The notes under the pieces are model-generated. The model saw only the letters and a list, made by a program, of their open reading frames with translations, had not been told where the DNA came from and searched no databases. DNA of 64,000 bases, taken from Propionibacterium sp. oral taxon 192 str. F0372 (GTDB taxonomy: Bacteria > Actinomycetota > Actinomycetes > Propionibacteriales > Propionibacteriaceae). Position numbers and translations under genes: made by a program. This document shows positions 1 through 7,763 of this stretch, piece after piece (the stretch's first letter is position 1; every line of letters starts with the position of its first letter). The stretch is from assembly GCF_000413315.1 (NCBI RefSeq), contig NZ_KE340297.1, forward strand, positions 747,698 to 811,697, in the 5' to 3' direction.

Positions 1-1
1 G

Positions 2-958
2 AGCCAGGCACAGGCACGCGTGGAAAGCACACTCAACGCCCGGTTCGGTGATCAGATTCCCCGCGATGCCCTGGCACGGATCCACGCCATACCAGGGGAC
101 ATCACTTCCTCAATGCTCGGCATGTCCGAAGCGGCCCTGTCCTTCTGCTCCGGAGTGGACACGGTGATCCATGCCGCCGCTGACGTCTCCCATTTCGCGG
201 CTCCGGGTCTGCTCACCGAGGTGAATGGCAATGCCATGCGGAATGTCATTGAGGTTGCCCAAGCACTGGAGAGCAACTTATTCCATGTATCCACATCGCA
301 AGTCATGGGCATCGTCGAGGGGAATCAAGGGATCTTTGGTGAACTGAGTCGGGACGTGGGACAAACATTTATCGACCAGTACTCGTCGAGCAAGTTTTTG
401 GCGGAACAGATCTGTTTCAAGGCCTTTGATGCTGGCTTGGGCGGTGCCGTCATGAGAGTGGGCAATCTCGCTTTCGACTCCCGAACCGGAGCGACACCCG
501 ACAACCCACTGGAGATCACCTTCACGGCACTCCTTTCAATTATCACCAGGCTGAATGCGCTTCCCGACAACTTGGCGACCATCGCGGATCTATCCTACGT
601 CGACGTCGCTGCCAAGGCGCTGACAACCTTGATCCATGCAGAAAGCCTACCGAACAGTCGCGTGTTCCATATCATGAACGGGACACGCCCCGAACTCGGG
701 ATCATCCAACAGCTCGCGGGAGCCCCTTCGACACCCGTTCCGGCCAAGCAATTCCGGGCCATGGTGGAACGAGAGTTCGCAGATCACCCCGATGATGAGT
801 GCCTGCGAAACTGCCTACTGAATGCCCATATCTGGGACGGGAACTACGGGATGGCCTTCTCAAGTAAGGAAACAAACAAATTACTGGCCTCATTGGGAGT
901 GCATTGGCCGTCACCGCAGACCGTCGTCCCACCCGCGCTCGCCTTGATCGGAGTCTGA
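2..958 (+). CDS. Thioester reductase (R) domain, C-terminal part; 5' end outside window
   Basis: This is an NAD(P)-binding SDR-fold protein of the thioester-reductase type found at the end of NRPS, PKS and carboxylic-acid-reductase enzymes, where it releases a carrier-bound acyl chain as an aldehyde or alcohol. The motifs VDTVIHAAADV and YSSSKFLAEQI are visible; the second carries the catalytic Tyr and Lys. The frame stays open to the first base and reads through the GTG at 20, so the protein almost certainly begins outside the window, probably behind adenylation and carrier domains. It points toward the minus-strand cluster genes. A free-standing epimerase-like protein starting at 20 is possible but less likely. 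Confidence 0.75.
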   Translation, partial: SQAQARVESTLNARFGDQIPRDALARIHAIPGDITSSMLGMSEAALSFCSGVDTVIHAAADVSHFAAPGLLTEVNGNAMRNVIEVAQALESNLFHVSTSQVMGIVEGNQGIFGELSRDVGQTFIDQYSSSKFLAEQICFKAFDAGLGGAVMRVGNLAFDSRTGATPDNPLEITFTALLSIITRLNALPDNLATIADLSYVDVAAKALTTLIHAESLPNSRVFHIMNGTRPELGIIQQLAGAPSTPVPAKQFRAMVEREFADHPDDECLRNCLLNAHIWDGNYGMAFSSKETNKLLASLGVHWPSPQTVVPPALALIGV

Positions 959-965
959 TAACCTG

Positions 966-1205
966 GGTTTTTGCAGATGCGAGTGTGGGTCGGTGGCGGT
1001 GTCGGGTGTGGATGCGGGCCGAGGTCTTTAGGTGATGGAAGTTCCTACGCTGGCTCACCAAAGACCTCAAAGTGCCCCACGCTACCTTCCTTCACCTAAC
1101 CTGACCACGTTGCGCCGTCTCGACAACCCCTGTCTGATCGTCGTCGGCCAGCATTTGTCCGGTCAGCGGATTCAGACCCGACCCACACCCCGACCTGCAA
1201 AAACC
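966..1205. repeat. 240-bp element with imperfect 28-bp terminal inverted repeats (MITE-like)
   Basis: The left end (966-993, starting ggtttttgcag and ending gtgtgggtcgg) is the reverse complement of the right end (1178-1205) at 24 of 28 positions. The element fills the space between the reductase and the ACP gene, which converge. No convincing protein is encoded inside, and no clear target duplication is visible. It may be a miniature inverted-repeat transposable element or an IS remnant; a very long terminator stem is the alternative. Confidence 0.55.
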
Positions 1206-1233
1206 ACCAACCTTCTTAAAGGCAAACCGCCAG

Positions 1234-1464
1234 TCAATCGGCATTCAGGGCCCGGTTGACCACCGAATTAAGATCGCCGACGGTTGCGATACCATTCAGT
1301 TCATCTACATCGATGCCCTTCCCTGTAGCCATCTCAAGATCACCCAAAGCTTGGATGAGGTCGAAGGAAGTCATTCCAAGATCTGTCACGAGATGCAAGT
1401 CCTCGCTCAGCTGGGTACCTGGCTCGCAGTACGCACCCAGTGCATCGATTAGGTGCTGGTTCAT
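1234..1464 (-). CDS. Free-standing acyl/peptidyl carrier protein
   Basis: A 76-residue four-helix carrier protein. The 4'-phosphopantetheine site is Ser33 in DLGMTSFDL, where the usual DSL is replaced by TSF. It starts at ATG 1464 and lies 40 bp downstream of the acyl-AMP ligase gene on the same strand, so the ligase is its most likely loading partner. The adjacent Sfp-type transferase at 5.9-6.7 kb would activate it. The acyl substrate cannot be told from sequence. Confidence 0.85.
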   Translation of the reverse strand: MNQHLIDALGAYCEPGTQLSEDLHLVTDLGMTSFDLIQALGDLEMATGKGIDVDELNGIATVGDLNSVVNRALNAD

Positions 1465-1504
1465 TGTGTCTTTTCCTTTCTCTAAAACCCGTTGGATGCA
1501 GCGT

Positions 1505-3034
1505 TCACCGTTGCCAAGTCAACTTCCGGCGAACGATCTTTCCCAGATCTGAACGGGGGACATCGCTTGGGGCGACACGGACAACCCGTATCTGACGATA
1601 GGCAGGCGCTTGGCTGTTCACCGCAACCACCGCACTGACAAGTGACTGCGGCACCCGGCCGACGACCCTAATCCCCGGATACTCACTGACCTCGACATCC
1701 GCTATCTCGTCGCACACGCACGTCGCTGCGAGCACGTCGCGCCCACCCAGCCCCAAAGGCTCGGCAGTGACGACGGCCTCGACGACAGACGGAAACTCCG
1801 TCAGTTCCCTCTCGATCTGCTCGGGTGACACATTGTTCCCGTCACCGAGGATGATGATGTTCTTGCTGCGGCCGGTGAGGATGATCTCTCCGTCTGGCCG
1901 GATCTCAGCCAAATCTCCGGTGGCGAGCCACCCAGAGCTGACCGGAGAACAATCCGGTTTACCGTCCACGAGATATCCGGACATGAGTGTGGGACCGGCT
2001 ACCTGCAACTGTCCATCCACAACGCGAGTACGGATGACCTCACCCATGGAAAGCCCAACACCCCCGACCGGCTCCTCGGGGCTGGTCTGGCACGACACCA
2101 CTCCGCTGCACTCGGTCATACCGTATCCATTAAGGACCCGGATCCCATTGGCCGACAAGCTGCTGATGAGCAGACTCGGAAGTGGGGCAGCCCCACACAC
2201 CAAGTACCCCACATGCCCGCCCAATAACTCCTTGGGCCCCATTCCCGCAGCCTTCATCCGGGCCGACTGTGACAGCTTCCAGATCCCTTCGACGATCATT
2301 GGCACCGTCACCAGGATCCGCGGCTGATAGTGCTGCATGACAACTGGCATGTTTTTCATATTGTGTGCGCACCCCAAGGTGCAGCCATGCTCCATAGCGG
2401 TCAGCACCGCAGCCACAGTGCCCAAGACATGATGCGCAGGAAGCAGCGGCACAGTGACACTTCCAGGGGCGAGATCCAGCTTGCCCAAAATCTGCTGGTT
2501 GGTGATAGCGACACCGGTGAAGACGGCTTCATGGGTGAGCACGGCGACTTTGGGCAGACCACTGGTGCCGGATGTTCTGAAGTAGGATGCGACATCGTCT
2601 GGACGCTGTTCCCCAGGCTCGGCGTTGCTGGGCTTCCAAGCTGCCGGAGGCAGCACCTTTACGTTCGCTGCACCGGGAAGGTCGATCCCATCAGCACGTA
2701 CTGCCACTGCACCGAGCTGAACCGCCGTGTGCGCGAGTACTTCCACGCTCGTGTTCGGAGGCACCGGATGAACTATGGCCCCAGCGCACAGCAATGCAAG
2801 CAGATCGACGATGAGGTGCTCGTCGAGGGCTCCTCGGACGAGCACAACACGCCCTCGCAGATCATGTTCCCACCGAGCAGCAGCGGTGAACACAACGCGC
2901 GCCAACTGCGAGTAGGTGAGGGAGCAATCGCCATCGAGAGTATTGACAACCGCCGGGATGTCGGGAAACCGCTCAGCGCATCCACGAACCAGTTGCTGGG
3001 CGGTCGGGAACTTAAGCAGATCAGATGAAATCAT
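1505..3034 (-). CDS. Acyl-AMP ligase / acyl-CoA synthetase (ANL superfamily)
   Basis: A 509-residue adenylate-forming enzyme that activates a carboxylic acid as acyl-AMP and passes it to CoA or, more likely here, to the adjacent ACP. Visible motifs are the P-loop TSGTSGLPK, NGYGMTECSG, GWLATGDLAEI, the hinge region LTGRSKNIIIL and a C-terminal Lys in DLGKIVRRK. The chosen ATG at 3034 has an aggaggt-like site at 3043-3048, eight bases upstream, which favours it over an in-frame start at 3085. It overlaps the previous gene by 14 bp. Substrate is unknown; a fatty or aromatic acid starter unit is plausible. Confidence 0.8.
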   Translation of the reverse strand: MISSDLLKFPTAQQLVRGCAERFPDIPAVVNTLDGDCSLTYSQLARVVFTAAARWEHDLRGRVVLVRGALDEHLIVDLLALLCAGAIVHPVPPNTSVEVLAHTAVQLGAVAVRADGIDLPGAANVKVLPPAAWKPSNAEPGEQRPDDVASYFRTSGTSGLPKVAVLTHEAVFTGVAITNQQILGKLDLAPGSVTVPLLPAHHVLGTVAAVLTAMEHGCTLGCAHNMKNMPVVMQHYQPRILVTVPMIVEGIWKLSQSARMKAAGMGPKELLGGHVGYLVCGAAPLPSLLISSLSANGIRVLNGYGMTECSGVVSCQTSPEEPVGGVGLSMGEVIRTRVVDGQLQVAGPTLMSGYLVDGKPDCSPVSSGWLATGDLAEIRPDGEIILTGRSKNIIILGDGNNVSPEQIERELTEFPSVVEAVVTAEPLGLGGRDVLAATCVCDEIADVEVSEYPGIRVVGRVPQSLVSAVVAVNSQAPAYRQIRVVRVAPSDVPRSDLGKIVRRKLTWQR

Positions 3035-4037
3035 CACGTCGTACCTCCGGGAAGATCGAGGCAGCTTCATCGAAGCTGCGAACACAGCCGATGCACTTCG
3101 CCTTGCCGGTCGTTCGCTGCAACCCGGCCACGCAGTGCTGAAAATAGGTGAAATTGTTGTGGAAAAGAATCTGAGCGAGACCTTGGACTAGGACGCTGTA
3201 CATGGACGGGGGCCACAGGGTGGAACACAATAGGCCCCGAGCCTGACCATGATGACCTGATACCCATCGCCAGATGGGAGTGAATGCGCGCACTGCCATC
3301 GCGGTGACTTGAGAATTCGTGGTTCCGGAAAAAGAGCCAACAGGAACTGGATGAGCTGTCGTTACACCGTTTTCTACAAAACTGGGTGCGCTCACCCGAA
3401 CCGTTCCGATCCCTTGCAGCACACCATTCCGATCAAAAGCGATGGAACCTGGGTCGAGTTCTGCATTCACAGTGACTTCGGTGCATCGATCCATGCATTC
3501 GATCACATCGAACAATTCCAGGCCGGTGTCGGTCCGATGACTTATGGTCGACTCCTGGAACAGCCCCGTTTTTTCCTGCCGCTCTTGGAGAAAGGCCTTG
3601 AAGCCAGCGAGTCCGTAAACGAGTTCGAAGACATGTCGGCATCCATAGTTGGTCGGCTCAACAAGGGCCGGCTCCCGAGTACGCAGGGGAACACCCACGA
3701 CATGAGCACGCGTCCTGCGCTCGATGAAGGACCGAGAACAGGTGATTCCTTGACTTCCTTGGAATGACTCGTCGATGTCGAAGGATTTGACCACACCTGC
3801 CTCATCCCACCTCATGGACAGCATCAGCGGAAAAGCAACATCGAAGCGTTCGGCATCAGCCATATTGCACATCCAAGCGGTCCCGACTATGCCTTGATCG
3901 CTCTCACCGATCCAATAGCCGACCAACCGCCCGCACAGACCTCCATCCAAGTCGCAAGCCGCTACACTGTTTCTGATGATCTCCATGTCCCAGGGCTGCG
4001 AGGGGTTCGCCAATCCTGTGGCAACAACCGTACTCAT
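3021..4037 (-). CDS. Unknown cluster protein with DUF2889-like signature
   Basis: A 338-residue soluble protein without clear catalytic motifs. It starts at ATG 4037 in an ATGA overlap with the upstream ligase and overlaps the next gene by 14 bp, so it belongs to the biosynthetic operon. The segment GCRHVFELVYGLAGFKAF resembles the Gly-Cys-x-His-x-x-Glu-Leu core I associate with DUF2889 proteins, and a Cys-containing segment (CIGCVRSF) lies near the C-terminus. This family link is from memory and weak. A role in modifying or condensing carrier-bound acyl groups would fit the position but is inference. Confidence 0.5.
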   Translation of the reverse strand: MSTVVATGLANPSQPWDMEIIRNSVAACDLDGGLCGRLVGYWIGESDQGIVGTAWMCNMADAERFDVAFPLMLSMRWDEAGVVKSFDIDESFQGSQGITCSRSFIERRTRAHVVGVPLRTREPALVEPTNYGCRHVFELVYGLAGFKAFLQERQEKTGLFQESTISHRTDTGLELFDVIECMDRCTEVTVNAELDPGSIAFDRNGVLQGIGTVRVSAPSFVENGVTTAHPVPVGSFSGTTNSQVTAMAVRAFTPIWRWVSGHHGQARGLLCSTLWPPSMYSVLVQGLAQILFHNNFTYFQHCVAGLQRTTGKAKCIGCVRSFDEAASIFPEVRRDDFI

Positions 4038-5866
4038 AACGCAGCCCCCTTCGCCCATCCAAAGACGACTTGCTGATCACCCGGAATACCATTGATGGCC
4101 CAGTCAACGAGCGCCTTCTTATCAACCTTCCCGGCGAGGATGATGGGCACCTGGGCAACGACGTGGTATTCATCCGGCTGCTTGTAGTCCGCGATCCGAG
4201 GCCTCATCGCCCTGGCCAATGTTCCCGAGGTCATCTCCTCCCCTGGTAGCGGGACAACGAAAGCGACGAGTTTCTCGCCCAGGATATCGTGCGGTATACC
4301 AACCACAGCGGCGGTCTGCACCCCCGGCAGCTGCAGCAGTTGCTCCTCAATATCGCTGGGATACACATTGAACCCGCCGCGGATGACCATATCCTTGCAG
4401 CGTCCCACGATGCTGATGTTCTCCTCATCGTGCCAGCGCGCCAAGTCCCCCGTGTACAACCATCCGTCGTCATCAACTACCTCAGCCGTCTTATCAGGCT
4501 TTCCGTAATATCCCTTCATGACAAACCCCCGAACGGCCAGTTCACCGGTGGCGCTCGCACCCCGAGGGATCTCCCTGCGATCAGCGTCAACGATCTTGAT
4601 CTCGACCCCCGGGACAGGTCGACCGACCGTCCGGAGGCGTACATCCTCGGGATCACCAATCCGGGTCATAGTGGCGATCGAACAGGATTCGACCAGCCCA
4701 TAAGCATTGAGCAGCTCGCAACCTAGCCTGTTCTCGATCTGCCGTGCCAGTTCGGGGCTGCATACCGATCCGGAGACGACTAGCCGCTCCAATCCCTCGA
4801 ACCGAGCGAAGTCCATCTCCCGGGAGTGCAGCATGAGGGACCACATGGTCGGCTGCGTGTGGATGCACTGTTCCTGCCCAGTCGAGACCTGCCGGAGAAT
4901 GTCATTGGGATTGAATGTCGACAGCATATGGAAACCGCATTCACGAGCAAAATTCTCGAACAACCCGATGAACCCCTGAGCCGAGTAGAGGGGCGCGATA
5001 GACAATGCCTCCAGACCCGAAGCCGCAAAAGTGTAGCAGGTACTCAATGAGATAGTCACGATGTCTCTGTTGCGAGTGACGACACCTTTCGGGGAGCCGG
5101 TCGTTCCCGAGGTGTAGGAGATCATCGCAGCATCCTCACCAGCGATGGGCTCCAGTCGTGGCTCCCCTGCATTCTTCGTTGCATCGGTGTATCGAACGAA
5201 CGGCGCCGGTACCTCATCTGCGATGACAATGCACGCGGTCAGTGGTAAACCCTCGGCGACCAAGTTTTGGACCATCTCGAGGTATGATCTACCCGCCCCT
5301 CTTTCCTGAAAAATCATCCCCATGGCTCCACAGTCCTCAAGAACGTTACGTATCTCGCGTTCCTGCCAACGGCTGTTCAGAGGAACAGGCAGAGCTCCCA
5401 AGACGAACAGGGCAAAATAGGAGTAGATGTATTCCAACCGGTTCTCCATCAACAAGGCGACCCGGTCACCGGCGTGCACATCCAAACGCTGGAGTCCCTC
5501 GGCCAGGGTCATGACGGCGGCGTGCAGGTCATCATAGGTGACAACCTCATCATCGAACCTGAGAGCGATCTCATTTAAGTGACGGTGGCAGATATCAAGG
5601 AACATGTCGCGTACGGTCATGTCGGATAGCCCCAACGCGGCGTTGATCGCATGGACCCACCCGACGATCGTGTCATCGCCGGTCGGGGCGGGAAGGGCCT
5701 CGACGGGCACATCCCATCGTCGGGCCACCGCGTCACCGAGGATGATACGCCTTTCCTCGTCGAGGATGCCCATACTGGTCATGGGAAGGGTGAGGGGAAT
5801 ATCGGTTAAATCTGGAAAGAGCTCTTTCGCTAATGCAGACAACTCTTCTTCCCGAACAATGGTCAT
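4034..5866 (-). CDS. Acyl-AMP ligase with N-terminal carrier-like domain
   Basis: A 610-residue protein. Residues about 1-80 look like a degenerate carrier domain: predicted helices surround PMTSMGILDEER, with Ser31 at the place of the phosphopantetheine serine. Residues about 90-600 form an ANL ligase with the P-loop SYTSGTTGSPKG, NAYGLVESCS, DGWLYTGDLARW, GRCKDMVIRGG and a C-terminal catalytic Lys in LAGKVDKKAL. ATG 5866 is preceded by ggagaag at good spacing, better than the in-frame start at 5920. It heads the ligase/DUF2889/ligase/ACP group. It may self-load its own carrier or use the free ACP; which acid it activates is unknown. Confidence 0.75.
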   Translation of the reverse strand: MTIVREEELSALAKELFPDLTDIPLTLPMTSMGILDEERRIILGDAVARRWDVPVEALPAPTGDDTIVGWVHAINAALGLSDMTVRDMFLDICHRHLNEIALRFDDEVVTYDDLHAAVMTLAEGLQRLDVHAGDRVALLMENRLEYIYSYFALFVLGALPVPLNSRWQEREIRNVLEDCGAMGMIFQERGAGRSYLEMVQNLVAEGLPLTACIVIADEVPAPFVRYTDATKNAGEPRLEPIAGEDAAMISYTSGTTGSPKGVVTRNRDIVTISLSTCYTFAASGLEALSIAPLYSAQGFIGLFENFARECGFHMLSTFNPNDILRQVSTGQEQCIHTQPTMWSLMLHSREMDFARFEGLERLVVSGSVCSPELARQIENRLGCELLNAYGLVESCSIATMTRIGDPEDVRLRTVGRPVPGVEIKIVDADRREIPRGASATGELAVRGFVMKGYYGKPDKTAEVVDDDGWLYTGDLARWHDEENISIVGRCKDMVIRGGFNVYPSDIEEQLLQLPGVQTAAVVGIPHDILGEKLVAFVVPLPGEEMTSGTLARAMRPRIADYKQPDEYHVVAQVPIILAGKVDKKALVDWAINGIPGDQQVVFGWAKGAAL

Positions 5867-5928
5867 GGTCTTCTCCAGAGGTCTGAGGGTTTTGCGGGGA
5901 TGGGGGGAATGGGTGAACATTGGGAATT

Positions 5929-6696
5929 ATGGAGACGAAGCTCCCCGAGCACGGGGCGGAGGTGGTGCTGTGCGCGGTCGGTGCTGCGACATCATGGGCC
6001 GAGTCGCTGCTGACGCGAGAGGAGCTTGAACGCGCATCCGCGTTCCGCCACGAGGTAGACCGTCGACGTTTCGTGATCGGCCACGGAGCAGTGCGTGTAC
6101 TCGCAGCTTGCCACTTGGGTATGGAGAGCTCCGAGGTGCCCTTCTTGCAGGACCGGCGGGGTCGTCCCGAACTGCCGGGAACTGGGCTGGAGTGCTCGAT
6201 CTCCCACAGCGGCGACCTCGTCGCCGTCGCAGTGGCAGATGATCGCATCGGAGTCGACGTGCAACACCATCCCGAGGAAATCCCGCTCGGATGGCAGTTG
6301 GTGGCGATTGATGCGGAACTCGAACCCACCGGGCCCAACCCGCGCACGCATTTTCTCCATAGATGGACCCAAATGGAAGCGATTATGAAGGTCACCGGGC
6401 TGGGCCTGGCACTTCCCAAGACTTCGCGCACGCTCATCCGCGACACGGGACTTCAATCCTGCTATGACACGCCCTTCGGGATGGCGAATTGCATCACGCT
6501 TGAGCTCGACGATGATCATGCCTTGTCCGTGTGCACCATCGAGAACCTCACCTGGTTCCTCTCGGCTGCCGTGGCTGACCTTGTATCCGGGGAGTTGCCC
6601 GTTCTCCGGTCGTGGAGGGGTGACAGGACCGTTCCCAACTCGTCGCCGGATGACAGACAAGTCCAACCGCCTTCGGTTCAGCCGAAGACACACTGA
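5929..6696 (+). CDS. 4'-phosphopantetheinyl transferase, Sfp type
   Basis: A 255-residue Sfp-type transferase that moves phosphopantetheine from CoA onto carrier serines. The Mg-binding motif RIGVDVQHH and the second motif RWTQMEAIMKVTGLGL, the equivalent of the family WxxKEAxxK, are both present. The Lys before Glu is replaced by Met but the metal-binding Glu is kept. It is divergent from the ligase operon, so the two share a promoter region of about 60 bp. Start is ATG 5929; an in-frame TTG at 5920 is possible. It presumably activates all five carrier domains of this cluster. Confidence 0.88.
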   Translation: METKLPEHGAEVVLCAVGAATSWAESLLTREELERASAFRHEVDRRRFVIGHGAVRVLAACHLGMESSEVPFLQDRRGRPELPGTGLECSISHSGDLVAVAVADDRIGVDVQHHPEEIPLGWQLVAIDAELEPTGPNPRTHFLHRWTQMEAIMKVTGLGLALPKTSRTLIRDTGLQSCYDTPFGMANCITLELDDDHALSVCTIENLTWFLSAAVADLVSGELPVLRSWRGDRTVPNSSPDDRQVQPPSVQPKTH

Positions 6697-6790
6697 CCCT
6701 GGCGAAGACCACTCTTGAACTCGGCCCACGACAGGAACAACGACGCTGATCAGGCCTGCGGCAACACCTCGTGACAGAGATGCGAGAGCC

Positions 6791-7048
6791 TCACGATGCC
6801 TGGGCTGACTCATCATCTGCTGTGAGCCTCTCGATGAGAGCTTGAAAGTCACCTATCGTTCGGCACTCGACGAGATCAGATGCGGGAAGCACCACCCTGT
6901 ATCGGTCCTGGATCCTATCGCCGAGGGTCACAAGTCCCAACGAATCTATGCCGAATGTCGAGGTTAAGTCCATGTCCGGGGTCAACTCATCGGCGGGCAG
7001 ACCGTAACTCTCGGACAGGAAATTAACAATTTCATCAAAGGTAATCAC
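6791..7048 (-). CDS. Free-standing acyl carrier protein
   Basis: An 85-residue carrier protein with the canonical site FGIDSLGLV (Ser36) for phosphopantetheine. It lies 16 bp downstream of the type II thioesterase in the NRPS-PKS operon and is that operon's last gene. It is distinct from the ACP at 1.2-1.5 kb, so the cluster has two free carriers. It may carry the extender or starter acid for the PKS, which lacks an acyltransferase domain. Confidence 0.88.
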   Translation of the reverse strand: MITFDEIVNFLSESYGLPADELTPDMDLTSTFGIDSLGLVTLGDRIQDRYRVVLPASDLVECRTIGDFQALIERLTADDESAQAS

Positions 7049-7064
7049 TGATTACTCCTCATTT

Positions 7065-7763
7065 TCAACAAACCATCGATTCACGTTCATTCAGTCGGCT
7101 GGCCAAATATCGAGGAACTTCTTCGTTCTCATAGAAGAAGAAATGATCTCCCACGAAGGTGTACTCTTCACACCGGTCGGCGGTGAGAGAGCTCCAATCA
7201 GCATCACCCGATGCAGTTAACGGATCGACTGATCCATACAAGGCGATGATCGGGCATTCCAGTACGATCTCTTCACAACAAACGTACCTGTCGAGGACAC
7301 TGAAGTCAGACCTCAATGGCTCAAAGAAAACGCTACGCAACTCAGGCCTGCAGAGTATCTCCACAGGAATGCTGGTGTAGCCCCTGACCGACTCAAGGAA
7401 AGCCTGGTCACTGACCGACTCCGTCATATCTAATTTGGGAACTGTCCTCGGTCTCGTATTACCCGAGACCACCAACACGGCTGGTCGGGGTAAACCCATC
7501 CGATAGAGTGCTGCAGCCACCTCGTAGGCCTGCCACGCACCCATGCTGTGACCCAGCAGACCAAATGGCTCATCCAACGCTGCATCCATCTGTTTGATGG
7601 CGTCTTGCACATAATCCTCCATCGATTCCAGCAGAGGTTCGGCCAGTCTGGTTCCGTGGCCGGAACGCTCTACTGGAACCAACGCACAACCGTCGACACG
7701 CTTGATGACCGAACCGAACGATGCGGCGGTACCACCGGCATGAGCAAAACAGAAGAGTTTCAT
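7065..7763 (-). CDS. Type II thioesterase (editing)
   Basis: A 232-residue alpha/beta hydrolase of the stand-alone thioesterase family that removes wrong or stalled acyl groups from carrier domains. The catalytic Ser sits in LLGHSMGAWQ, the Asp in YGSVDPLTA and the His in FVGDHFFFY. The N-terminal KLFCFAHAGG is typical. Start is ATG 7763, in an ATGA overlap with the PKS stop; the longer in-frame start at 7796 would lie inside the PKS gene. Coupled translation with the megasynthase genes supports a housekeeping role for that assembly line. Confidence 0.9.
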   Translation of the reverse strand: MKLFCFAHAGGTAASFGSVIKRVDGCALVPVERSGHGTRLAEPLLESMEDYVQDAIKQMDAALDEPFGLLGHSMGAWQAYEVAAALYRMGLPRPAVLVVSGNTRPRTVPKLDMTESVSDQAFLESVRGYTSIPVEILCRPELRSVFFEPLRSDFSVLDRYVCCEEIVLECPIIALYGSVDPLTASGDADWSSLTADRCEEYTFVGDHFFFYENEEVPRYLASRLNERESMVC

